8,158 nucleotides of DNA, from positions 1 to 8,158 of the forward strand of contig JAKAZC010000117.1 of assembly GCA_021826655.1 (NCBI GenBank), in the 5' to 3' direction. Numbering within the stretch: the stretch's first letter is position 1; each line of letters opens with the position of its first letter. Both the position numbers and the translations under genes were made by a program. The notes beneath the pieces are model-generated. The model was not told where the DNA came from. It was given only the letters and a program-made list of their open reading frames with translations, and did no database searches. Shown piece by piece: positions 1 to 6,704 of this stretch. Origin of the DNA: Actinomycetes bacterium (GTDB lineage Bacteria; Actinomycetota; Acidimicrobiia; Acidimicrobiales; RAAP-2).

Positions 1-651
1 CAGGACCTCGATCCGGTACCGCACGGCGAGCATCCAGGCGAAGAGCAGGGCCATGGCGACGAACCCGAGGAGGAAGGTCCAGGCCATCGAGCCGTGTATG
101 TGGGCGTCGAGCTCGGGGTTGAGCACCGTGCCGGTCTGGTGCAGGGTCTGCCACCAGTACACCGAGAAGTGCACGATCGGCACGTCCACCGCGGCGATCA
201 ACGCCGCGACCGCACAGCGCTTCGCCCTGACGTCGGGATCGGCCGGCACCCTCCGCAGGGCCATGTAGCCGAGCAGCAGGACGAGGAGGAGGGCCGTGCT
301 GGTCAGCCGGGCGTCCCAGGTCCACCACACCCCCCAGGTCGGACGCCCCCAGATCGAACCGGTCACCAGCGTCAGGGCGCAGAAGAGCGCGGCGATCTCG
401 ACCGCGGCGGCGGCAAGCCGGTCCCAGAACAGCGAGCGGGTCCGGCGCCAGAGGTACAGCAGGCTGGCCACCGCGGCCGTCCCCCCGGCCAGGTACAGCG
501 CCACGAAGGCGATGGCCGGATGGATGTACAGCAGGCGGACGAGGTTGCCCTGTGTCTGGTCCGGGGGGGTGACCCACAGGCCGAGCCACACCGTGGCGGC
601 GATGGCCACCGCCGCGCCGGCGCCCAGGGCGCGGACGGTACCGGTCTTCAT
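1..651 (-). CDS. ccmC: Cytochrome c biogenesis protein CcmC, haem-handling membrane subunit (3' end beyond window)
   Basis: System I cytochrome c maturation protein that loads haem onto the chaperone CcmE at the outer face of the membrane, in complex with CcmAB. 217 codons are visible, still open at base 1. The decisive signature is the tryptophan-rich WWD motif WGRPTWGVWWTWDARLTS at residues 101-118. His44 (YIHP) and His171 (WWQTLHQ) align with the two haem-ligand histidines of E. coli CcmC (H60 and H184, aligned from memory). Hydrophobic segments lie near residues 8-27, 42-66, 84-99, 117-132, 147-164 and 190-211. The ATG is at 651-649, preceded by AGGAGG at 661-656 with a 4-nt gap. It overlaps the ccmB stop in an ATGA, implying translational coupling. 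CcsA/CcmF relatives share the WWD motif, but the LHQ segment, spacing and position after ccmB favour CcmC. About 20-30 residues are probably missing. Confidence 0.93.
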   Translation of the reverse strand, partial: MKTGTVRALGAGAAVAIAATVWLGLWVTPPDQTQGNLVRLLYIHPAIAFVALYLAGGTAAVASLLYLWRRTRSLFWDRLAAAAVEIAALFCALTLVTGSIWGRPTWGVWWTWDARLTSTALLLVLLLGYMALRRVPADPDVRAKRCAVAALIAAVDVPIVHFSVYWWQTLHQTGTVLNPELDAHIHGSMAWTFLLGFVAMALLFAWMLAVRYRIEVL

Positions 652-1316
652 GCGGCCTCCTGCAGCGGTCCGTACAGCACGATCCCCACCACGAGGTAGA
701 CGGCGGCGAAGGGCCCGAGGATCCGCAGCCACCCGACGCCCTCCGCGACGGTGCCGCTGAGGGCGCCCGACCACGCCCTGGCACCGGCCAGCAGCACCGG
801 GGCCAGGATCGGGAGCACCAGCATCGGCAGCAGCGTCTCGCGCACGCGGAGCCGGGACGAGAGGGCCCCGTACATGACCCCGGCCGTCGCCAGTCCGATC
901 GTCGCCAGGGCCGACGCGGCCACGGCCAGCCAGGGTGCCCGGAAGTGGACGCCGAACAGCATCGTCACCCCCGCCCAGAGCACGACCTGCAGCACCACGA
1001 GCTGGAGCGCCACCGCGGCCGCCTTGCCGAGGAAGACCCCGGCGGGGTCGATCCCCGACAGGCGGAGCCCGTCCCTGGTGCCCTCGCCCGCCTCGATCGC
1101 GTAGCTCCGCTGCACGGCGAGCACGGTCGAGAAGAGCACTGCCAGCCAGAACAGGCCCGGCGACGCCCGGCGGAGCGCCGCCGGCCCCGGCCCCAGCGCG
1201 AAGGCGAACAGCACGAGGGTGAGGAGCGCAAACGGCAGGACCTGCCACAGCGCCACCCGCGATCGCAGCTCGATCCGCAGGTCCTTGCCTGCGACCAGCA
1301 ACGCGTCACGCCACAT
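648..1316 (-). CDS. ccmB: Haem exporter protein CcmB, ABC transporter membrane subunit
   Basis: Integral membrane partner of the CcmA ATPase in the CcmABC(D) complex, whose ATP hydrolysis releases haem-loaded CcmE from CcmC. The protein has 222 residues, matching the usual CcmB length of about 220. It opens with a typical cytoplasmic stretch (MWRDALLVAGKDLRIELRSR), followed by six hydrophobic segments near residues 23-41, 54-70, 98-120, 128-150, 160-178 and 198-216. The conserved-looking loop after segment 2 (FSTVLAVQRSYAIEAGEGT, 62-80) and the segment GLRLSGIDPAGVFLGK (83-98) are CcmB-like. The ATG at 1316-1314 lies inside the end of ccmA (11-bp overlap) and has GGGGA at 1326-1322 with a 5-nt gap. 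The stop overlaps the ccmC start. Identification rests on family resemblance plus its place between ccmA and ccmC. Confidence 0.93.
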   Translation of the reverse strand: MWRDALLVAGKDLRIELRSRVALWQVLPFALLTLVLFAFALGPGPAALRRASPGLFWLAVLFSTVLAVQRSYAIEAGEGTRDGLRLSGIDPAGVFLGKAAAVALQLVVLQVVLWAGVTMLFGVHFRAPWLAVAASALATIGLATAGVMYGALSSRLRVRETLLPMLVLPILAPVLLAGARAWSGALSGTVAEGVGWLRILGPFAAVYLVVGIVLYGPLQEAA

Positions 1317-2022
1317 GGGTGTCCCCGGCCCTCACGGCGGCGAGCGCCGGCCGCCGCCCACCCGGTCGCTCCGCCGACACGAGGCCCCCCGTCATGGTCA
1401 CCACCCGGTCCCCCATCGGTTCGGCCAGGTCGGGCTCGTGCGACGACAGCAGGACCGCCGCGCCCGAGCGGGCGGCCTGGTCGACCACCTCCTGCAGCAG
1501 CCGCCGCGCCGCCGCGTCGAGCCCCGAGTGGGGCTCGTCGAGCAACCAGAGATCGGGCGCCCGCGCGACCAACGACGCGAGCGCCACCCGCCGTCGTTGC
1601 CCCGCCGACAGCCGGCCCACCTCGGTCCGCCGGAGCCGGCCGACGATGCCGAGCCGTTCGAGCGCCGGGTCGACGAGGTGGAGGGGCAGGCGGGCGGCCC
1701 TGACGGCGAACCGGACGTTCTCGACCGGGGTGAGCTCGTCGTACAGCGGCGCATCGTGGCCCAGCAGCCCCACCCGGCGGCGGACCTCGGTGCGGTCGGC
1801 TCGCAGGTCGTGCCCGAGGACCTCGGCCTGGCCCGACGTGACTGCCAGCAGGCCGGCGCACGTCCGGAGCAGGCTCGTCTTGCCCGAGCCGTTGGGACCG
1901 AGGACGACGACGATCTCCCCGGGGGCGACCGTCAGATCGACGCCGGAGAGGGCGGGGAACCGTCCGGCGAGCGCGACGGCTGAGCGGAGTTGGACTGCCG
2001 GAGCCATGACCGTTTGCGCCAT
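1306..2022 (-). CDS. ccmA: Cytochrome c biogenesis ABC transporter ATP-binding protein CcmA
   Basis: Cytoplasmic ATPase of the CcmABC complex. From the ATG at 2022 the protein has 238 residues. Walker A GPNGSGKT is at 42-49, and the CcmA-like segment GLLGHDAPLYDELTPVENVRF at 85-105 has His in place of the usual Q-loop glutamine. The ABC signature LSAGQ is at 138-142, Walker B LWLLDEP at 158-164, the D-loop SGLD at 166-169 and the switch His at 195. The last ~20 residues are a polar tail that runs 11 bp into ccmB. The frame stays open into ccdA up to 2229, but those codons give no ABC sequence. Neither the ATG at 2022 nor the one at 2007 (MAPAVQL...) has a clear ribosome binding site. A TAGCAT hexamer at 2026-2021 could drive a short-leader transcript starting at 2007, so the start is uncertain by five codons. 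Confidence 0.93.
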   Translation of the reverse strand: MAQTVMAPAVQLRSAVALAGRFPALSGVDLTVAPGEIVVVLGPNGSGKTSLLRTCAGLLAVTSGQAEVLGHDLRADRTEVRRRVGLLGHDAPLYDELTPVENVRFAVRAARLPLHLVDPALERLGIVGRLRRTEVGRLSAGQRRRVALASLVARAPDLWLLDEPHSGLDAAARRLLQEVVDQAARSGAAVLLSSHEPDLAEPMGDRVVTMTGGLVSAERPGGRRPALAAVRAGDTHVA

Positions 2023-2026
2023 GCTA
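2021..2026 (-). promoter_or_regulatory. Possible -10 element (TAGCAT) before ccmA
   Basis: TAGCAT fits the actinobacterial TANNNT -10 pattern and would place transcription about 7 nt before the internal ATG at 2007. No recognisable -35 is present (TGGTTC at 2049-2044 is poor). In DNA this GC-rich any TANNNT stands out, but one hexamer is weak evidence, and ccmA may simply be transcribed from the ccdA promoter. Confidence 0.25.
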
Positions 2027-2076
2027 GGGGGGCGGGGCCCGGCGAACCAGACGGGCCGGCGCTCCTGCGCACTACG

Positions 2077-2107
2077 GGCCGGCCATCCCGCCCGCTCGGG
2101 GCCGGCC
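2077..2107 (-). other. GC-rich potential stem-loop between ccdA and ccmA
   Basis: Two copies of GGCCGGCC (2077-2084 and 2100-2107), a self-complementary octamer, flank a 15-nt loop, so the transcript could form an 8-bp all-G/C stem 6 nt after the ccdA stop. A further near-copy makes a direct repeat, ACGGGCCGGC, at 2051-2060 and 2074-2083. No run of U follows, so it is not a canonical intrinsic terminator. It could stabilise the ccdA message end or reduce read-through into ccmA. Such words arise easily by chance at this GC content. Confidence 0.3.
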
Positions 2108-2113
2108 GGGAGC

Positions 2114-2932
2114 TCAGCTGCTCGTGAACCGGTGCAGCCCGAGGTGGTCGAGCAGCTGGGTGAATTGCGAGGATATCCAGCCGAGCTGCCCGGCGACGAG
2201 CAGAGCCCCGAAGGCGACGAGGACCGCACCGCCGAGGAGATGGACCACCCACAGCCCGCGTCTCGCCCGCCCGTACAGCGCGGTCAGGCGGCCGAAGGCC
2301 AGGCCCGTCGCCAGGAAGGGCACCCCGAGGCCGAGCGAGTAGGCGAAGAGCAGGACCACGCCCCCTGCCAGGGTCGAGCGGGTCGTGGCCAGGCCGAGCA
2401 CGGCCCCGAGGACCGGCCCGATGCACGGTGTCCACGCGAAGGCGAAGGCCATCCCCATCACCGGCGCGGCCCAGACCCCCAACGACGAGGCCCGGACGTG
2501 GAACCGTCGCTCCCCCAGCACCCGGGAGGCCCCGCGGAAGGGGCCCGATCCCAACCGGGCCCAGAAACCACCGGGCAGCGCGCCGGCGAGCAGCACCGCC
2601 CCGAGCAGCACGATGACCGCGCCGGCCACGTTGGTCAGCTCCGCCTTGTGGCTCCCCAGCAGGTGGCCGAGCCCCGACGCGGCGGCACCGAGCGCCACGA
2701 ACACGATCGTGAACCCGGCCACGAAGAGCCCGATGCCGCGCAGGAGCGGTCCGAGCTGCCTGCGGTCGGCGCCGGCGCGACCCCCTTCGAGCTCGGCGGC
2801 CGACAGACCCGAGACCATCGACACGTAGCCGGGGACGAGTGGCAGCACGCACGGCGAGAGGAACGAGAGGATCCCCGCACCGAAGGCCACCAGCACGCCC
2901 ACGGGGTTCGCCGCGATGGTGGCCGGGATCAC
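2114..2932 (-). CDS. ccdA: Cytochrome c biogenesis thiol-disulfide transporter CcdA (DsbD transmembrane family)
   Basis: Polytopic membrane protein that passes electrons from cytoplasmic thioredoxin to extracytoplasmic thiol proteins, which keep apocytochrome CXXCH cysteines reduced. The protein has 272 residues. Both hallmark cysteines are present: Cys28 in LSFLSPCVLPLVPGYVS (22-38) and Cys170 in WTPCIGPVLG (167-176). These form the redox pair in the membrane in this family. Hydrophobic segments lie near 11-33, 65-86, 101-120, 153-180, 187-212 and 228-249, which fits the six-helix CcdA core. It lacks the periplasmic domains of full-length DsbD. The start is a GTG at 2932-2930, backed by a strong GGAGG at 2941-2937 with a 4-nt gap. 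Being first in line before ccmABC supports a cytochrome c role over general DsbD function. Confidence 0.93.
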   Translation of the reverse strand: MIPATIAANPVGVLVAFGAGILSFLSPCVLPLVPGYVSMVSGLSAAELEGGRAGADRRQLGPLLRGIGLFVAGFTIVFVALGAAASGLGHLLGSHKAELTNVAGAVIVLLGAVLLAGALPGGFWARLGSGPFRGASRVLGERRFHVRASSLGVWAAPVMGMAFAFAWTPCIGPVLGAVLGLATTRSTLAGGVVLLFAYSLGLGVPFLATGLAFGRLTALYGRARRGLWVVHLLGGAVLVAFGALLVAGQLGWISSQFTQLLDHLGLHRFTSS

Positions 2933-2936
2933 GGTT

Positions 2937-2941
2937 CCTCC
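2937..2941 (-). promoter_or_regulatory. Strong ribosome binding site fixing the GTG start of ccdA
   Basis: GGAGG with a 4-nt gap to the GTG at 2932-2930. It decides this start, since the frame has no nearby ATG that begins a CcdA-like N-terminus. Confidence 0.75.
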
Positions 2942-2983
2942 ACCCGGGTCTCCCCGGCACGGCGGCTCGATCCCGCGGCCATC

Positions 2984-4090
<1,107 letters not shown>

Positions 4091-4091
4091 C

Positions 4092-4097
4092 TACAGT
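4092..4097 (+). promoter_or_regulatory. Candidate leaderless promoter -10 (TACAGT) for the glycosyltransferase gene
   Basis: TACAGT lies 8 nt before the ATG at 4106, so transcription would begin at or within two bases of the start codon. No Shine-Dalgarno sequence precedes the ATG, consistent with a leaderless message. No -35 is recognisable. Confidence 0.5.
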
Positions 4098-4105
4098 GCG
4101 GCTCG

Positions 4106-5248
4106 ATGCCGACCGCCGCGCTCGTCTCGTTCCGCCTCGGCGGGACCGACGGGGTCTCGGTGGAGGCTGCCAAGTGGCAGTGGGCCCTGGGCCGGCTGGG
4201 CTTCGACGTGCGCACCGTCGCCGGAGAGGGGCCCGTCGACCATCTCCTCCCCGGGCTCTCGATCGGCGCGACCCGGCCGCCCGCGGCCACCGATGTCGCC
4301 GCGGCGCTGGCGGGTGCGGACCTGGTCGTGGTGGAGAACCTCTGCTCGCTCCCCCTCAATCCGGCCGCGTCGGCAGTCGTCGCCGAGGCCTGCAGGGGCC
4401 GGCCCACCGTGCTGCACCACCATGACCTGCCCTGGCAGCGGCCCCACCTCGCCCACCACCCGCCACCGCCCGACGACCCGGCCTGGTGCCACGTCACGAT
4501 CAACGACATCAGCCGCGCGGAGCTGGGTCGGAGGGGGATCGACGCGGTCACCGTCCACAACGCCTTCGACCTGGACCCCGCCCCCGGTCGGCGCGAGGCG
4601 ACCCGGCGAGCCCTCGGCATCGACGACGACGTCCGGCTCGTGCTGCAGCCGACCAGGGCGCTGCCCCGCAAGAACGTCGCCGGCGGCGTGGCGCTCGCCG
4701 AGGCCGTCGGCGGGACCTACTGGCTGCTCGGTCCCCCCGAGGACGGCTTCGGACCCGAGCTCGACCGCATCCTGGCCGGTGCCGCGTGCCCCGTCGTGCG
4801 CGGCCCGGCGGGTCCGCCGGGCGGCAGCCAGGTGGCCGACGCCTATGCCGCGTGCGACGTGGTCACCCTTCCGTCCACGTGGGAGGGCTTCGGCAATCCG
4901 GCGATCGAGTCGGCGGTGCAGCGGAAGCCGCTCGCCATCGGTCCCTACCCGGTCGCCGCCGAGCTCGCTGCCTTCGGGTTCCGCTGGTTCGCGCTCGCCG
5001 ACCACGAGGCGCTGGGACGCTGGCTGGCCTCTCCCGAACCGTCGCTCCTCCGTCACAACCGGGACGTGGCGGAGCGCTTCTTCTCCCTGGCCGACCTGCC
5101 GGGTCGGCTCGATCTGGTCCTGAACGGGCTCCCCCTGGCGCGGCACTCGCCCCGACCGCCGGCCGGCCGGGCAGCCGGGCAGGCCGCACCCCGGTCGGAC
5201 GGGCCCGAGCGGCGCTCCCACGGCGGCCGCACCCCGGGCACCCGGTAG
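4106..5248 (+). CDS. GT-B fold glycosyltransferase (GT4-like, group 1)
   Basis: Predicted cytoplasmic retaining glycosyltransferase moving a sugar from a nucleotide donor to a glycan or lipid acceptor. The protein has 380 residues. The N-terminal half carries an early GG loop (LGGTDGVSVEAAKWQWALGRLG, 11-32), typical of GT4 acceptor domains, then VVENLCSLPLNPAA (74-87) and a His-rich strand (TVLHHHDLPW, 101-110). The C-terminal donor domain has R184 and K189 in TRALPRKN, the usual phosphate-contacting pair, and the family E-x7-E motif E260-E268 in WEGFGNPAIES. The final ~35 residues are Pro/Arg/Gly-rich and probably disordered. The ATG at 4106 is chosen because homologous-looking sequence begins there and a TACAGT lies just upstream. 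Divergent gmd suggests a surface polysaccharide role, possibly with a GDP-sugar donor, but donor and acceptor cannot be read from sequence. Confidence 0.88.
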   Translation: MPTAALVSFRLGGTDGVSVEAAKWQWALGRLGFDVRTVAGEGPVDHLLPGLSIGATRPPAATDVAAALAGADLVVVENLCSLPLNPAASAVVAEACRGRPTVLHHHDLPWQRPHLAHHPPPPDDPAWCHVTINDISRAELGRRGIDAVTVHNAFDLDPAPGRREATRRALGIDDDVRLVLQPTRALPRKNVAGGVALAEAVGGTYWLLGPPEDGFGPELDRILAGAACPVVRGPAGPPGGSQVADAYAACDVVTLPSTWEGFGNPAIESAVQRKPLAIGPYPVAAELAAFGFRWFALADHEALGRWLASPEPSLLRHNRDVAERFFSLADLPGRLDLVLNGLPLARHSPRPPAGRAAGQAAPRSDGPERRSHGGRTPGTR

Positions 5249-5251
5249 CCT
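5246..5251 (+). promoter_or_regulatory. Candidate leaderless promoter -10 (TAGCCT) for the TetR gene, overlapping the upstream stop codon
   Basis: TAGCCT fits TANNNT and its first three bases are the stop codon of the glycosyltransferase gene. It lies 8 nt before the ATG at 5260, the same spacing as the TACAGT in front of the glycosyltransferase, and no ribosome binding site is present. The stop codon alone supplies TAG, so only the final T is an independent match, which lowers confidence. Confidence 0.4.
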
Positions 5252-5259
5252 CCTGGCCG

Positions 5260-6030
5260 ATGACCGGCGCGGAGGGTGCCACCGGCACGACGGCCCCCGG
5301 GGTGGAGGGCCCGGCCCGGCGGCTCAGCGCGGAGCAGCGACGCGTGCAGCTCCTCTCCGTGGCGCTGCACCTCTTCGCCGGACGCGGCTACACCGCCACC
5401 ACGATGGACGACATCGCCGAGGCCGCCGGCGTGACCAAGCCCCTGCTGTACCAGCACTTCTCGTCCAAGCGCGCCCTCTACCTGGAGCTCGCGCACTCCA
5501 TCGCGCACGACCTGCTGGCCGCCATCGCCGGGGCGACGGCGAGGGCCGACGGGCCCCGCCAACAGGTGGAGCTGGGGTTCACCGCGTTCTTCGACCTCGT
5601 CCTCACCCGCGAGCCGGCGTTCCACCTTCTCTTCGGGCGTGACGACGCCGGCGACGACGAGCTCGGCGACGCCCTGCGCATGGTGGAGGACGCCATCGCC
5701 GAGGCCATCGACCCGCTCATCGACGCCGGGCTCGACGCCGATCACCGCCGCCTGCTCGCTTACGCGGTCGTGGGCATGGCCGAGGGGGCCATGCGCCACC
5801 GGGTCGCCCGGTCGGGGAACGGGCTCGGCCCGGGCCCCGAGGTCGACCCGGCCGACGAGGCGCGGCGCCTCGCCCGGCGGATCGCCGACCTGGCGTGGGC
5901 CGGGCTGCGCTCGGTCCACGCGGACCGACCGGGCCGGCGCGCGGTCCCGGACGCGGACCCGGCGGGCGAGGCCCGGGTAACGGAGCCGGCCGCCGGGCGG
6001 GTCGACGGGACCGTCAGATCCGCTCGATGA
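5260..6030 (+). CDS. TetR/AcrR family transcriptional regulator
   Basis: One-component regulator with an N-terminal helix-turn-helix and a C-terminal ligand/dimer domain. The protein has 256 residues. The DNA-binding domain spans about 27-77: helix 1 VQLLSVALHLFAGRGY (29-44), then TTMDDIAEAAGVTKPLLYQHF (47-67) containing the recognition helix, and SSKRALYLEL (68-77). This is very typical of the family. Residues 80-180 are helical. An acidic loop (GRDDAGDDELGDALR, 126-140) and a long Pro/Arg/Ala-rich tail after about 220 are additions beyond the usual ~200 residues. The first 20 residues are also low complexity, so translation could begin later, but no better start is seen. Ligand and target are unknown. 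It sits 11 bp after the glycosyltransferase gene and overlaps the phosphatase gene tail to tail by 17 bp, so autoregulation or control of a neighbour is only a guess. Confidence 0.92.
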   Translation: MTGAEGATGTTAPGVEGPARRLSAEQRRVQLLSVALHLFAGRGYTATTMDDIAEAAGVTKPLLYQHFSSKRALYLELAHSIAHDLLAAIAGATARADGPRQQVELGFTAFFDLVLTREPAFHLLFGRDDAGDDELGDALRMVEDAIAEAIDPLIDAGLDADHRRLLAYAVVGMAEGAMRHRVARSGNGLGPGPEVDPADEARRLARRIADLAWAGLRSVHADRPGRRAVPDADPAGEARVTEPAAGRVDGTVRSAR

Positions 6031-6613
6031 GGGCCTTGCAGAGCCCCCAGAGCTCCGAGGCGCACGCGACGTAGGTCGCCTCGTCGCCCCCGGCCGGGTC
6101 GAGGACGTCCTCCCCCGGGTCGACCGGGACCTCCCCGAGCCCGAGGTCGGCCACCCGCTCGGCCAGGGGGGGCGGCGGGGGCGGCAGGTCGAGCACGAGC
6201 CTCCGGATGGTGGCCGTCCGGGCGACGGCCTGGGGGTGGCGGCGCCGGACGTAGCGGACGTGGTCGGCCTCCATGGCGACCACGAGGTCCGAGTGCTCGA
6301 CGTCGACGTCACCCATCTGGCGGCTCCGGTGGCGCGACACGGCGAGGTCGCCCAGCTCCGGTATCGAGGCCAGGGCGCCGCGCGTCCTCAGGCTCATCGG
6401 CTGGCCGTCGACGGTGTGGGTCCCGGCGGTGGCGACCCGGAGGTCGCTGCCCCGCTGCTCCGCCAGGTGCTCCAGCATGAACCCGGCCATCACCGACCGG
6501 GCGGCGTTCCCCGTGCAGATCACCAGCAGGCGGTCTGGCCGGCGGGCGATCCCCCGGGCGGTCGCGGCGGATCCCGGTGCGGTCCCGGTCCCGGGGTCGG
6601 CCCTCCGGACCAT
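6014..6613 (-). CDS. Low-molecular-weight protein-tyrosine-phosphatase family protein
   Basis: Cytoplasmic cysteine phosphatase of the LMW-PTP/arsenate reductase fold. Bacterial members often dephosphorylate tyrosine kinases of polysaccharide synthesis, which would suit the nearby gmd and glycosyltransferase genes. The protein has 199 residues. The P-loop is CTGNAARS at 33-40 (C33 nucleophile, R39), preceded by a hydrophobic strand (RLLVI). The sugar-phosphatase-like ATAGTHTVDGQPM (61-73) and HRSRQM (95-100) follow, then DLVVAMEADH (109-118). The general acid is probably D172 in DVLDPAGG (169-176). Compared with the usual ~150 residues, it has about 25 extra N-terminal residues and an insertion with six consecutive prolines (144-149). 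The ATG at 6613 is supported by a TACGGT -10 placed so that transcription would start at the A of the ATG. An arsenate-reductase role is less likely because the second redox cysteines are not evident. Confidence 0.85.
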   Translation of the reverse strand: MVRRADPGTGTAPGSAATARGIARRPDRLLVICTGNAARSVMAGFMLEHLAEQRGSDLRVATAGTHTVDGQPMSLRTRGALASIPELGDLAVSRHRSRQMGDVDVEHSDLVVAMEADHVRYVRRRHPQAVARTATIRRLVLDLPPPPPPLAERVADLGLGEVPVDPGEDVLDPAGGDEATYVACASELWGLCKALIERI

Positions 6614-6619
6614 CGGAGA

Positions 6620-6625
6620 ACCGTA
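6620..6625 (-). promoter_or_regulatory. Candidate leaderless promoter -10 (TACGGT) for the phosphatase gene
   Basis: TACGGT matches TANNNT and ends 6 nt before the ATG at 6613-6611, so the expected +1 is the A of the start codon. The intervening TCTCCG contains no ribosome binding site. No -35 is recognisable on the minus strand upstream. Confidence 0.5.
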
Positions 6626-6704
6626 TCCGACGGACGGCGGCACGACGCCCCGTCCTACGGCGACGTGCCTCGCCCTCACCGGCGGACCTCGATCGAGCAT
6701 TCCG

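Noticed and set aside
94..699. Plus-strand 201-codon frame over ccmC
   Set aside because: It is antisense to the WWD-motif protein, with His/Arg/Gly/Gln-rich nonsense composition.
2023..2229. N-terminal extension of ccmA to 2229
   Set aside because: The extra 69 residues overlap ccdA and are Ser/Pro/Gly-rich. CcmA-like sequence begins only after 2022.
5157..5190. Palindromic GCCGGCCGGC-type words near the end of the glycosyltransferase gene as a TetR operator
   Set aside because: Such words are frequent at this GC content, and the site is about 70 bp from the predicted promoter. Nothing distinguishes it.
5053..6312. Minus-strand 419-codon frame over the TetR gene
   Set aside because: It is antisense to a clear TetR protein. 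The only phosphatase-like signal belongs to another frame.
6273..6704. Extension of the PAP2 frame back to 6273
   Set aside because: It is antisense to the tyrosine phosphatase gene, without membrane helices or the C1 motif. It only shows absence of stop codons.
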